This document shows, in pieces, positions 47,127-56,089 of a stretch of DNA of 64,000 nucleotides. Where the stretch lies: the NCBI RefSeq assembly GCF_003474435.1, contig NZ_QRNF01000005.1:62001-126000 (forward strand), written 5' to 3'. The position numbers were made by a program, and so were the translations under genes. Position 1 is the first letter of the stretch; every line of letters starts with the position of its first letter. The notes beneath the pieces were generated by a model that made no database searches, was not told where the DNA came from, and saw only the letters and a program-made list of their open reading frames with translations. The stretch comes from Ruminococcus sp. AF46-10NS (GTDB taxonomy: Bacteria > Bacillota > Clostridia > Lachnospirales > Lachnospiraceae).

Positions 47127-48097
47127 GCTGAAACTCCATAGCCCGCCTCCTTTTCCCGCTGTTTCGTCTGTACCCGACGTACCATACTTCCATAAAATGC
47201 TGCAAGGATCTGCTGGAACAAAGTTCCGATCATAACCGGAAACAGTACTTCTGCCGGAAAATACGCTCCTGCAATTACAGCTCCTGCACTGATGTTTCTC
47301 ATACCGGAACCATAGATCATGGAAACTGTAGACTGTTTATTCTGCTTCGTGAAAATCGCGATCAGCCAGCCGATAGCATAACCTCCAGCTGCCAGAACAA
47401 GGATCGTTGCTGCTACTTCCAGTCTTTCTCCATTGAGGTGTTTCATATACGGGGAAACCTTGGAGGAATTGGATGTCACCACGAATATCAGGCATATTTT
47501 TGAAAAAGGAGCCAGTTTGAATGGCCAGGTCTCCATTACTTTTCCATGGCTGAACTCATTCAGACACATGGCAAGAACTGCCGGAAGAGCGATCATAAAT
47601 ACCAGCTCTTTCATCATTCCCACGGTATCCATCTTCACACTGGATCCTACCAATATCTTCAGAGCTGCAGGAATCAGAAACGGGGCCAGGATCGTATCGA
47701 TCACAACCAGGGAAAGAGAAAGCGGACTGTTTCCATTATAGATCGACACCCACATTAAGCTGACCACAGCTGTGGGAACTGAAAATTCCAGAACCATTCC
47801 TATAATATAATTTGCATTTCCAGGAAACAGAAAATGTCCCAGACCGCAGGCGATCACTGGTACAAGAACATGAAGCACAAGCAGCATCAAAATCAGCGGA
47901 AGCGGTCTCTTAAATACATCTGCCACATCCCTGAATCTGGACTTCAGTGCGCCGACAAACGTCATAAACGCAAAAGCATAAGTAACATACGGTACACCAT
48001 GCTTCGCAATATCCGGAAAAAACACGCCCGTCAGAAGACAGACAGGCGTTACAAAAGCCATCCATTTCTCTATAAAACTGTTAAATTTTCCAAGCAT
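47123..48097 (-). CDS. Bile acid:sodium symporter (BASS) family transporter
   Basis: A 324-residue membrane protein with about ten hydrophobic helices, from FVTPVCLLTGVFFPDI to FPVMIGTLFQQILAAFYGSM. The family hallmark is the pair of crossing motifs: EFSVPTAVVSLMWVSIYNGN and YGSGMRNISAGAVIAGAYF. Members carry sodium with bile acids or other organic anions such as pantoate or pyruvate; the substrate here is unknown. The gene overlaps the following AraC regulator by four bases, so the regulator may respond to the transported compound. Confidence 0.87.
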   Translation of the reverse strand: MLGKFNSFIEKWMAFVTPVCLLTGVFFPDIAKHGVPYVTYAFAFMTFVGALKSRFRDVADVFKRPLPLILMLLVLHVLVPVIACGLGHFLFPGNANYIIGMVLEFSVPTAVVSLMWVSIYNGNSPLSLSLVVIDTILAPFLIPAALKILVGSSVKMDTVGMMKELVFMIALPAVLAMCLNEFSHGKVMETWPFKLAPFSKICLIFVVTSNSSKVSPYMKHLNGERLEVAATILVLAAGGYAIGWLIAIFTKQNKQSTVSMIYGSGMRNISAGAVIAGAYFPAEVLFPVMIGTLFQQILAAFYGSMVRRVQTKQREKEAGYGVSA

Positions 48098-48291
48098 TTT
48101 CCACCTCTTATTTGTTTGTCTTTTTTACAGTTTAACACAAAAAAACACCTGTGCAAGAAAAATATAATCTGTTTTATGGCCAATTGCTGTCAAATATGGT
48201 ATGATAATACCCGTCAAAAAACGCAAAACCTGGCGGAATGCAAATCTCTGCCTGTATGATCATTTTTATGATCTGGAAAGCGAGGTAAAAA

Positions 48292-49233
48292 ATGATTTCT
48301 CTGATTATTCCGTGCTTTAATGAAGAAGAATCCCTTCCTCTTTTTTACCCGGAAGCGTCTTCTGTCCTTTCAAAAATGGACTGTGACTATGAATTTATTT
48401 TTGTAAATGATGGTTCCAGAGACCGAACCCTTGAGATTTTAAAAGAACTTTCAGAAAAAGATCCCCATGTGATCTATCTTTCTTTTTCCAGAAACTTCGG
48501 AAAAGAAGCTGCCATGTATGCAGGCTTCTGTAATGCAAGAGGAGATTACGTAGCTGTTATGGACGCTGATCTCCAGGATCCTCCATCTCTTCTCCCTGAA
48601 ATGATGGAAAAACTGGAATCAGGTGAATATGACAGTGTTGCGACAAGACGTGTCAGCCGTGACGGTGAGCCACCCATCCGGAGCTTTTTTGCCCGGAAAT
48701 TCTATCAGATCATCAACAAGATCTCCGATGCAGATATTGTTGACGGTGCCAGAGATTTCCGTCTGATGAAACGCAGCATGGTGGATGCCATCATCTCAAT
48801 GAGCGAATACAACCGTTTCTCCAAAGGAATCTTCGGATGGATCGGTTTCCGTACATATTGGCTCCCATATAAGAATGTCGAGCGTGTAGCCGGTGAAACA
48901 AAATGGAATTTCTGGAAGCTTTTTAAATATGCAGTCAGCGGCATCATTAATTTTTCCCAGGCTCCCCTGACTATTGCTTCCTGGTTTGGAACTGCCATGA
49001 CCGGATTCTCTTTCCTTACACTTATTATTATTATTATAAGAAAACTGATCTTTGATGATCCTGTTCAGGGCTGGGCTTCCATTATCTGCGTGATCATCTT
49101 TATCGGCGGCCTGCAGCTTTTCTGTCTTGGAATTATGGGACAGTACATAGCCAAAACTTATATGGAGGTCAAGCACCGTCCCCATTATATTATATCAGAG
49201 TCCAATAAGAAGGACTTTACTCCCGTACACTGA
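48292..49233 (+). CDS. GtrB/DPM1-like family 2 glycosyltransferase
   Basis: Membrane glycosyltransferase of the polyprenyl-phosphate sugar synthase type. The N-terminal GT-A domain has SLIIPCFNEEESLP and VNDGSRDRTLEIL, then the metal site VMDADLQDPPSLLP, and the GtrB-like RDFRLMKRSMVDAI and NRFSKGIFGW. Two membrane helices follow near residues 228-255 and 262-285. It would load a sugar onto undecaprenyl phosphate for wall or exopolysaccharide decoration. The 313-residue length is typical. GAGG precedes the ATG. No flippase or other partner is beside it. Confidence 0.9.
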   Translation: MISLIIPCFNEEESLPLFYPEASSVLSKMDCDYEFIFVNDGSRDRTLEILKELSEKDPHVIYLSFSRNFGKEAAMYAGFCNARGDYVAVMDADLQDPPSLLPEMMEKLESGEYDSVATRRVSRDGEPPIRSFFARKFYQIINKISDADIVDGARDFRLMKRSMVDAIISMSEYNRFSKGIFGWIGFRTYWLPYKNVERVAGETKWNFWKLFKYAVSGIINFSQAPLTIASWFGTAMTGFSFLTLIIIIIRKLIFDDPVQGWASIICVIIFIGGLQLFCLGIMGQYIAKTYMEVKHRPHYIISESNKKDFTPVH

Positions 49234-49238
49234 TCTTT

Positions 49239-49802
49239 CTATTCTGTCGGCAGCTCTACCACCTGATATTCGTGGCCGAGGGCCGGCAGAATTTTTTCTT
49301 TTACATCACTGGTTTTCATCAGAAGACTCGAAGTATTGATACACGGATGGCACCCGAAATATTCTTCTTCCAGCACTTCCTTATCAATCACCAGATGAAC
49401 TCTTTTTTCCTTATCAAAGATCAGTCCCATCAAGCTAAGTGAACCTGGTGTGATGTTCAGATACTCTTCCATCTGCTCCCCGTCTGCAAAAGAAAGCCTT
49501 GCTGTTCCGATCTGTCTGGACAGAAACTTCGTCTTAAACGGTTTCTCTGCCGGGATCAGAAGCAGGTAGAAATCGGTTTTCTGACGATTGCAGAGAAACA
49601 GATTTTTACATATTTTTGCACCCAGAAGTTTGTCTACTTCCTCGCAGGCTTCCATTGTCATCAGTGCCTCATGATCTGCTCTTTTATATTCAATTCCCAG
49701 ACTGTCCAGAAAATCATACACCTGGATTTCCTTCTCCAGACGTCCTGACGGATCTTCCGGTCTTCCTGTGTAGATGGTTTTATCAATTCTTGGTTCTTCC
49801 AT
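49239..49802 (-). CDS. YbaK/ProX-type aminoacyl-tRNA deacylase
   Basis: A 187-residue protein of the prolyl-tRNA synthetase-associated domain family, which hydrolyses mischarged tRNA(Pro) such as Ala-tRNA(Pro). The segment VYDFLDSLGIEYKRADHEALMTMEAC is the typical start. AKICKNLFLCNRQKTDFYLLLIP and TPGSLSLMGLIFDKEKRVHLVID are the conserved core, and EEYFGCHPCINTSSLLMKTSD the end. It follows crcB by 21 bp and converges on the glycosyltransferase gene with five bases between them. The ATG at 49802 has AGGA upstream. Confidence 0.9.
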   Translation of the reverse strand: MEEPRIDKTIYTGRPEDPSGRLEKEIQVYDFLDSLGIEYKRADHEALMTMEACEEVDKLLGAKICKNLFLCNRQKTDFYLLLIPAEKPFKTKFLSRQIGTARLSFADGEQMEEYLNITPGSLSLMGLIFDKEKRVHLVIDKEVLEEEYFGCHPCINTSSLLMKTSDVKEKILPALGHEYQVVELPTE

Positions 49803-49823
49803 GGTTTTCCTCCTGTTTTCGTT

Positions 49824-50189
49824 TTATCTTACAAGCAGCTGTCCTCCAAAAACAGCCAGAACTCCAAGCACCGCACTTAATATCACATAAAGAAGTGCAA
49901 GTCCTGTCTGTCCTTTTTCCATCATGGTTCCTGTCTCATAGGCAAAGGTTGAAAATGTTGTAAAGCCTCCGCAGATCCCTGCTTTCAGAAACAGCACAAG
50001 CTTTGGATTCAATGCAGTATTTTTTGCAGCTGCAGCTGCGATGATCCCGATCACAAATGCTCCTATCACATTGGTGATCAATGTTTTTACAGGAAATCCC
50101 TGACTGGTTTCTATGGGCAGAAGTCCCAGAAGATATCTGCACACAGATCCAATAAAGCCTCCCATTCCTACAAATAAACAGTTTATCAT
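49824..50189 (-). CDS. crcB: Fluoride channel FluC (CrcB)
   Basis: A 121-residue membrane protein of four helices that exports fluoride as a dual-topology dimer. GGFIGSVCRYLLG, TNVIGAFVIGII and the channel motif GGFTTFSTFAYET are present. The ATG at 50189 follows GGGAGG; an upstream start would add seven residues without such a site. It is present as a single gene, so it should form homodimers. I looked for a fluoride riboswitch in the 186-bp upstream region and did not see one. Confidence 0.93.
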   Translation of the reverse strand: MINCLFVGMGGFIGSVCRYLLGLLPIETSQGFPVKTLITNVIGAFVIGIIAAAAAKNTALNPKLVLFLKAGICGGFTTFSTFAYETGTMMEKGQTGLALLYVILSAVLGVLAVFGGQLLVR

Positions 50190-50375
50190 CTTTCTTCCCT
50201 CCCACTGCATTATAGCAATCCGCTAAACGATCTGCAACCCGGCAATGTTCGAAGAATAATACATCCGCAGCGGTTCGGTTCATGATATACTGAACTTATA
50301 AGCACGCAGGAAATGTCGTACTTCACATAGATTTCTCAACTCCTGTACACCCATTGCACCAGAAAGGAAATCAAT

Positions 50376-50828
50376 ATGAACAACCGAACTGCCGTTAATC
50401 ACAAGATCCGCAAGCATTTCAATGAGCTGATCTACAATGTAGCCCGTTATACTGAGATTGTTCTGTCCATTGTGATCCTGATTGTGATCGCACTGTCTGG
50501 TCTTCGGCTGATCTATACAACAGCCGGTACTTCCATACTGAATATGGACACGGACTTTTTTACCACCTTCCTGTCACAGGCTTTGTCCCTTGTGGTAGGT
50601 GTTGAGTTTGTAAAAATGCTCTGCCGTCATTCAGCACAGACTGTTGTGGAAGTTCTGCTTTTTGCCACTGCAAGGCAAATGGTCGTGGAACATCTTGAGC
50701 CTACACAGACGCTGATCGGGATCATTGGAATTGGCATTCTTTTTGCCATCCGAAAGTATCTCATGACAGACAGTGACGACATGGTGACGCATCATCATAT
50801 AAAAATCGCTGAAAATAACGATCATTAA
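50376..50828 (+). CDS. PsiE-like membrane protein
   Basis: A 150-residue protein resembling the phosphate-starvation-inducible PsiE family. Four hydrophobic segments: IVLSIVILIVIALSGLRL near residue 28, TTFLSQALSLVVGVEFVKM, TVVEVLLFATARQMVVEHL (the most conserved block) and LIGIIGIGILFAIRKYLM. A short polar tail contains three consecutive His. AGGAAATC precedes the ATG. It is divergent from crcB and alone on its strand. Its function is not known even in E. coli. Confidence 0.78.
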   Translation: MNNRTAVNHKIRKHFNELIYNVARYTEIVLSIVILIVIALSGLRLIYTTAGTSILNMDTDFFTTFLSQALSLVVGVEFVKMLCRHSAQTVVEVLLFATARQMVVEHLEPTQTLIGIIGIGILFAIRKYLMTDSDDMVTHHHIKIAENNDH

Positions 50829-50912
50829 ATCTACCACAAACTTCGATGATCAGTGTCGAGAATCTTACTTTCTCATCCCAACGGCAGCATTCAGCTTAGT
50901 TACATCTGACAC

Positions 50913-50967
50913 AGAAACAGCCTGTATCAATGCTATGAATGTAAAGCATTTGATACAGGCTGTTTCT
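50913..50967 (+). terminator. Strong hairpin between convergent psiE-like and GH78-like genes
   Basis: Perfect 18-bp stem AGAAACAGCCTGTATCAA (50913-50930) with its complement at 50950-50967. On the plus strand it is followed by ATGATTTTATTTC, a weak T-tract. It may end transcription from both sides. Confidence 0.75.
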
Positions 50968-51045
50968 ATGATTTTATTTCTATTTTCTTATAAGGAATTA
51001 ATTATGGTTCGGTTGGATTATGTAAATTTAATATTCAAATAATTC

Positions 51046-52611
51046 TTAAAAATATTTTCTCAGAAGATATGTCGGTGTGCAGCTCCATGCGTGGCAGTAA
51101 CTGTTTACAATACTGGAACCATACGGTGACTCAGCAGGATTTTCCGGATTGTAAAGTTCCCAGAAAGTATCTGCTCCGTGTCCGATCATTCCGCCCCAGT
51201 AGTATTTCATATAATCCATAGCCTGCTCTTTTTTGCCGGTGAGCAGAAGAGCCTCTACAAAATGATGGTTCATATACGGGGAAACCATACCTTTCTCCGG
51301 TTTCAGTGCGATCACCCGATCAAGGATCTCTTCGCATGTTTTCACATCAGCAACCTCTGCAAGGATCATCCATACCTGATTTGCATAGTTGATCTGACGC
51401 TCTTTTCCGCTTACAAAAAGTCCTGCTTTCTCATCATAGAGATATTTCCAGGCAGCCTCTGTTTTCAGACGGATCTCCTCAGACATTTTCTCTGCCTCAG
51501 CTGCATCTCCAAGGATCTCTGCGATCTTCTGAACACGTTTTGCACAGTAGATGTAAACGCCCTGGACACCACACTGTTTGTCCAGTCCCTCTGTCCAGTC
51601 GATAAATCCCCAGAATCCTTCCTGATCTTTCAGGATATGCTTCTCATTGAACTGCTCTGCTGCAACTTCCATCTGACAGTATGCACATTTGCTCAGGTCT
51701 TTCAAAGTTTCCATATCACCGCATGCCTGATAATAATCATAAAGTGCCGCTCCAAAAAACATGGAGTAATCCAGAAGGAATGTATCATCTGCGATCACTT
51801 CCGGTTCTGTAAACAGGCAGGCGCTTACCTGACCATTGTCCTTTGTCTGTCCTGCAAAAAGATACAGGCAGCGTTTTACAAGGTCATAATTTTTGAATGT
51901 TTCATAGTTTGCCAGAGCCTGCAGTCTCAGGTCGCCAAGCCACAGACGGCGGTCTCTCTTAGGGCCATCCTCAAAAACATCCTGCATACAGTTCTGCAGT
52001 GTACGAAGGCTGACACGGTCCAGCTTTTTCGCCATTTCATCGTCCGTTTCAACCGGTTTCACATCGTCCAGGCTGACAGAAGAAACGCTGCGGCATACAA
52101 CATCCTCTACTACCAGCTGCCATTTCATTGATGTATCAATTGTCTCGATCTCAAGATAGCGGAATGCATATCTTCTCGGAAGTACCAGTGTTGCAGGAAG
52201 TACGTCGATATGGAACCACTCCTCCTGGATCCATCCGCGGCTGATCCATCCGTCATACTCCTCTGATTTCTCAGTCATTTCTTTTGCGATCTCACCGAAT
52301 TTCAGTTTAAAAAATGCCGGTGCATCCTGCGGGCTTCCAACAGAAGCAAGCTTCAGAGTCACATATCCAACCTGGTGATCTCCGAAATCCAGGCAAAGCT
52401 TATCACCTTTTTTCATATGATAATTCTTCATGTTATCCACAGAATCTCTGTGAAGAACTTCCGGATATACACCGTCAGTCTCACGGATATCCACAATCTC
52501 AACCGGATGTACCAGAGTTTCTTTTAACTGTGGTGCACAATCTCCTGCTTTTTTCAGGAAATCTTCGTTGGACACACGTACCATGTCTAAATCAATGCTT
52601 ACTTCTGCCAT
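51046..52611 (-). CDS. GH78-like glycoside hydrolase, second copy
   Basis: A 521-residue relative of the protein at 39172-41133, with a shorter N-terminal sandwich. FEDGPKRDRRLWLGDLRLQA near residue 215 is the GH78 catalytic segment with the acid residue. FIDWTEGLDKQCGVQG, YYWGGMIGHGADTFWELYNPENP and YCHAWSCTPTYLLRKYF match the six-hairpin fold. No signal peptide. It is divergent from an AraC-type regulator at 52910, the same arrangement as the other GH78 gene. Specificity is unknown; alpha-L-rhamnosidase activity is the family guess. Confidence 0.82.
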   Translation of the reverse strand: MAEVSIDLDMVRVSNEDFLKKAGDCAPQLKETLVHPVEIVDIRETDGVYPEVLHRDSVDNMKNYHMKKGDKLCLDFGDHQVGYVTLKLASVGSPQDAPAFFKLKFGEIAKEMTEKSEEYDGWISRGWIQEEWFHIDVLPATLVLPRRYAFRYLEIETIDTSMKWQLVVEDVVCRSVSSVSLDDVKPVETDDEMAKKLDRVSLRTLQNCMQDVFEDGPKRDRRLWLGDLRLQALANYETFKNYDLVKRCLYLFAGQTKDNGQVSACLFTEPEVIADDTFLLDYSMFFGAALYDYYQACGDMETLKDLSKCAYCQMEVAAEQFNEKHILKDQEGFWGFIDWTEGLDKQCGVQGVYIYCAKRVQKIAEILGDAAEAEKMSEEIRLKTEAAWKYLYDEKAGLFVSGKERQINYANQVWMILAEVADVKTCEEILDRVIALKPEKGMVSPYMNHHFVEALLLTGKKEQAMDYMKYYWGGMIGHGADTFWELYNPENPAESPYGSSIVNSYCHAWSCTPTYLLRKYF

Positions 52612-52783
52612 GTTTTTCTCCTCTCAGATATGTAATATTCTTTTATGATCTTAAATGCTATGTGCTGTTGTAAAATCAGTTCCCGTTTCTTAAACAAAGT
52701 ATCTGATACCGCAGCTATTCTCTATCTGCATTCATCACTCCGAAAGCTTTCTGCTCTACTCTATATCTTAGCGTTTCCGTTAT

Positions 52784-52789
52784 ATTATA
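52784..52789 (-). promoter_or_regulatory. -10 box of the second GH78-like gene
   Basis: Perfect TATAAT with TTG just upstream on the minus strand, in the 298-bp divergent region. No good -35 is visible, suggesting activator dependence on the adjacent AraC protein. Confidence 0.4.
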
Positions 52790-52909
52790 CAAGTGCGTTT
52801 TTTTCGGAAAAGAACTGATATTTTTTTCGTTCTTTCTGCGTTCTGCAATCTGTGATATACTGAAAAAAAACTGATTTTCACCAAATTACTTATCTGGAAA
52901 GGAACCTCC

Positions 52910-53964
52910 ATGCAGATCTCCAAATCAGATTTTCATCAGTATCTCTCAGAATACACAGAAGATGAGATTTTTTACCGAAATATTTATCTTCAGAAAAAAG
53001 AACACCCGGAAACCTTCCAGGAATATCTTCACAGCCTGGATCCGGATTACATCCGTGACCAACGACTGTATGTCCCGGAGCTTCGTCAGGACCATGGTTC
53101 CTTATCTTGGCGAGAACGATATGTTCGCAAACATTCCAGAGAATATCATTATCAGCAAGCATTACCGCTATACTCCGGAGTTTACCCATAAACATGATTT
53201 TTTTGAGATCCTCTGTATTTATGACGGTGCTGTGAGCAATCAGATCCAGGGAATCCATCATACTCTGCATACAGGAGATATCTGCATCATACCGCCTAAT
53301 ACCCGGCACAGCCTGGGAGTTTTTGATGACAGCCTTGCCTTTAATATTATCGTGCGGGCATCTACTTTTCAGAGTACTTTCTTTCAGTCGCTTGCTGCTG
53401 ACAGCGCACTTGCGAAATTTTTTTTTCCATGTGCTCTATCAGAAAACAGAGGGAAATTTCCTGATCTTTCATGCAGGAGAAGACGCGCAGATCCGTTCCA
53501 CACTGGAGGATCTTTATATCGAATATATGCTCCACGCCAGATACCGCTCCGCTTTCCTTAACGCCCAGCTGATGATGCTGTGGGCCCAGCTTTTGCGCTA
53601 TCATGAGAATGATATTGAATCCATTCTCACAAAATCTTCCGGCAACAGCAGTATTCCGGAGATTCTGAATTATCTCAGCCAGAATTACCGTACAGCCACA
53701 CTCCATGACACTGCTGCACATTTCGGATACAGCACCTCCCATTTCAGCACACTTATCAGGGAAGGTACAGGCCGCACTTTTCTTACTATTATAAAAGAGC
53801 TGAAGCTCAGCCAGGCCAGCCGTGCATTGCGGGAAACCTCTCTAAGTATCAGCTCCATCTGTGAGCTTACCGGATATGAAAATCCGGAGCATTTTATGAG
53901 ATTATTTAAAAAGACATATGGGATGACCCCCGGAGAATACAGGAAGGAGCACCGTGAAAATTAA
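52910..53964 (+). pseudogene. AraC family regulator next to the second GH78 gene, two frameshifts
   Basis: Cupin and AraC helix-turn-helix regulator, about 350 residues when restored. Segments in order: MQISKSDFHQYLSEYTEDE, the cupin core HKHDFFEILCIYDGAVSNQI and GDICIIPPNTRHSLGVFDD, and the DNA-binding domain (IPEILNYLSQNYRTATLHDTA, HFSTLIREGTGRTF, ICELTGYENPEHFMRLFKK, YGMTPGEYRKEH). Frame changes occur near 53090-53094 (one base missing) and in the T9 run at 53418-53426 (T8 restores K-F-F-F-H-V-L-Y-Q). The ATG at 52910 follows AAAGGA. It probably controls the divergent GH78 gene. Confidence 0.8.
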
Positions 53965-54707
53965 ATTTTATCCAGTTCCGCCTTTGCCGCCTGCACAGCT
54001 TTCTCACTGGTCTGGTAAATAGTATATTCACTTAAAGAAGGCAGTCCCATATTAACGCCGTTCTTCCGATATTCCATCCTGCTGTCCAGTTCTGTTTTTC
54101 CAGACATATGATATGCAGTTACTCCGCTGAGAGGATAAAGTTCTCTGATTGCTTCTGCGCAGATTTCTCCGCCTGCCTGAATCTGAATCCTTCCAGCTGC
54201 CTGCTCTTTTAGTTCTTTTAATAATACAGCTCCTTTTAACGCACTGTTCTGCTGCCCGGATGTAAGAATGGTATGAATACCCAGCTTTACTGCCTGCTCC
54301 AGTGTCGTTTTCGGATCTCTGCACACATCAAATGCCCTGTGAAGTGTAACAGACATCCCTTCTGTCGTTTCCATTAATTTTTCCATACGTTGGATATCCA
54401 GAGTTCCGTCCGGCAAAAGCATGCCGATCACCACACCTTCTGCTCCCAGTTCCCGGTACATTGCCGCTTCCGCACAAAGCATTTCAAACTCAAATTGTGT
54501 ATAGCAGAAATCTCCGAACCGCGGTCTCAACAAAACATGAATCGGAATTTTGCTGTATTTCCGGATCGTTTCAAATAATTTGCAGCTGGGTGTCGTTCCT
54601 CCGATCACCAGATTCTGACAAAGTTCCAGGCGATCTGCTCCACCTCTTTCTGCTGCAAGTGCAGATTCCACAGAATCCACACAGACTTCCAGGATTTTTG
54701 GGTTCAT
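53961..54707 (-). CDS. cutC: CutC family protein
   Basis: A 248-residue TIM-barrel protein of the CutC family, named for copper homeostasis, though its enzymatic role is unsettled. Conserved blocks are ILEVCVDSVESALAAERGGADRLELCQNL, IHVLLRPRFGDFCY, GAEGVVIGMLLPDGTLD, VTLHRAFDVCRDP, ILTSGQ and IQAGGEI. The length equals E. coli CutC. The ATG at 54707 shares one base with the stop of the antiporter gene (TAATG), so the two are coupled. This links it to cation handling. Confidence 0.9.
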   Translation of the reverse strand: MNPKILEVCVDSVESALAAERGGADRLELCQNLVIGGTTPSCKLFETIRKYSKIPIHVLLRPRFGDFCYTQFEFEMLCAEAAMYRELGAEGVVIGMLLPDGTLDIQRMEKLMETTEGMSVTLHRAFDVCRDPKTTLEQAVKLGIHTILTSGQQNSALKGAVLLKELKEQAAGRIQIQAGGEICAEAIRELYPLSGVTAYHMSGKTELDSRMEYRKNGVNMGLPSLSEYTIYQTSEKAVQAAKAELDKI

Positions 54708-55714
54708 TATCTCCATATAATATACCCCGCATAGATCAGATACAGGCACACCATGGAGATTCCCTCTTTTCGACTAATCTTTCGCTTTGTCGCAGCGTAG
54801 ATCCACACGATCAGGGTAAATCCGATCAGGATTGCAATGTCAATAATATTCTCCCGGATCAGCGCTACCGGATTGATTGCTGAAGCAATTCCAAGAACCA
54901 TCAGAATATTAAAAATATTAGAACCTACCGCATTTCCCACTGCCATATCCACTTCGTTCTTTCTGGCTGCGACAACAGAGGTCACAAGTTCCGGAAGGGA
55001 TGTTCCAATAGAAACAATGGTCAGTCCCACCAGTGTCTGGCTCATTCCAAGATCAATGGCAATGCGGCTGGCAGCATCTACGGTAAGATCTCCGCCAAAA
55101 GCAATGGCAAGTGCACCTCCCACAATAAAGAGGATACTCTTCGGCCAGGAAAGGATGCCGATTTCTTCTTCCAGCTCTTCAATTCCTTCGATCTCCATAT
55201 TTTTTCCTGCTGCTCTGGCCTTCATGGCACTTCGGATCATCGCAACAATATAACCTGCAAAAAATCCCAGCATAATTATTCCATCCAGATGGCCAAGTCT
55301 CATTCCGATCTTATCTCCCACCGCCAGGATTCCAAGTCCCAGAAGGAGGAACGCGCAGATCATTGAAAAAGGAATATCTCTCTTAATAGTTTCCTTCTGC
55401 ACCAGGATCGGTGTCAGGATGGAACAGACTCCAACAACTACCATCAGATTAAAAATATTGGAACCTACTACATTGCTGACTGCGAGTTCGTTATTGTTGA
55501 CCAGAGATGCAGTTACGCTGACTGCAGTTTCCGGTAACGATGTTCCCATTGCCACAATAGTAAGCCCGATGATGATCGGCGGAACTTTCAGTCTCTTTGC
55601 AATGCTGGAACTTCCCTCTACAAAGAAGTCCGCCCCCTTCATCAGAAAAGCAAAGCCGATCACAAGAAAAACTAACACAAGGATCAGGGGTGAGCTGTTT
55701 ACCAGATTTTCCAT
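54707..55714 (-). CDS. CaCA family cation antiporter, probable Mn2+/Ca2+ exporter
   Basis: A 335-residue cation/cation exchanger with about ten helices and two inverted alpha repeats: GTSLPETAVSVTASLVNNNE with SNVVGSNIFNLM, and GTSLPELVTSVVAARKNE with GNAVGSNIFNIL. The central loop is acidic (IEGIEELEEEIG). The family is usually labelled calcium/sodium antiporter, but a manganese-type riboswitch lies in the leader (55886-55974), which suggests manganese export. The ATG at 55714 has only a weak GAAGAAG site; an upstream start adds five residues. Coupled to cutC downstream. Confidence 0.88.
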   Translation of the reverse strand: MENLVNSSPLILVLVFLVIGFAFLMKGADFFVEGSSSIAKRLKVPPIIIGLTIVAMGTSLPETAVSVTASLVNNNELAVSNVVGSNIFNLMVVVGVCSILTPILVQKETIKRDIPFSMICAFLLLGLGILAVGDKIGMRLGHLDGIIMLGFFAGYIVAMIRSAMKARAAGKNMEIEGIEELEEEIGILSWPKSILFIVGGALAIAFGGDLTVDAASRIAIDLGMSQTLVGLTIVSIGTSLPELVTSVVAARKNEVDMAVGNAVGSNIFNILMVLGIASAINPVALIRENIIDIAILIGFTLIVWIYAATKRKISRKEGISMVCLYLIYAGYIIWR

Positions 55715-55837
55715 TTTTCTTCTTCTCACTTTCTGTTTTCATTTTCCATGACCTGAGGATTCATTGCCCTGCCTGCAATCCTGAGCCAAATATCTTTTTA
55801 TGACATTGGAACATTACAAAGTAATTTCCTGTGACAT

Positions 55838-55893
55838 AAAAAAGACCCATGTATGCCTTGCTATAATAAAATATAGCAAAGCATACATGAGTC
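55838..55893 (-). terminator. Riboswitch-controlled terminator of the CaCA gene
   Basis: On the minus strand a stem of about 22 bp, GACTCATGTATGC onward (55881-55893 with 55844-55856, plus TTGCTATA/TATAGCAA inside), followed by T6. Its first arm overlaps the 3' strand of the aptamer P1 helix, so the two are mutually exclusive. Confidence 0.85.
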
Positions 55894-55974
55894 TCATTCT
55901 TTAAGATTTGCCAAGTTTTCAAAAAAACCGGGGCTGTTGACAAATCACACTTACGTGCGAACTACTCCCTCATG
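55886..55974 (-). promoter_or_regulatory. yybP-ykoY manganese riboswitch aptamer
   Basis: Read on the minus strand: P1 CATGAG (55969-55974) with CTCATG (55886-55891). The conserved GGAGTAG (55962-55968) follows the 5' strand of P1, GTCAACA (55935-55941) lies centrally, and GAGAC (55891-55895) precedes the 3' strand of P1. A GTAA-loop hairpin (TCGCAC/GTGTGA) and a GATTTG/CAAATC helix fill the rest. Manganese binding would hold P1 and prevent the terminator, so transcription is on when manganese is high. Motif placement is from memory of the family, not from a covariance search. Confidence 0.72.
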
Positions 55975-55996
55975 GAATTGAATTTTTCATTTTTTC

Positions 55997-56025
55997 AATT
56001 TAACAGAATTTTTTTGAAAAGTCAA
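55997..56025 (-). promoter_or_regulatory. Promoter of the riboswitch-CaCA-cutC unit
   Basis: On the minus strand TTGACT (56020-56025) and TAAATT (55997-56002), 17 bp apart, about 20 bp before the aptamer. The -35 is good and the -10 is weak. Confidence 0.55.
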
Positions 56026-56089
56026 CCCCTGGCCGGTGACTTTTATTTACTCTTTTATTTACTGAAAGCACATATTATATATATCTTTA

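Noticed and set aside
50190..50375. Possible fluoride riboswitch before crcB
   Set aside because: I looked for the conserved GGCGATG and TGATGGC-type pieces and did not find them.
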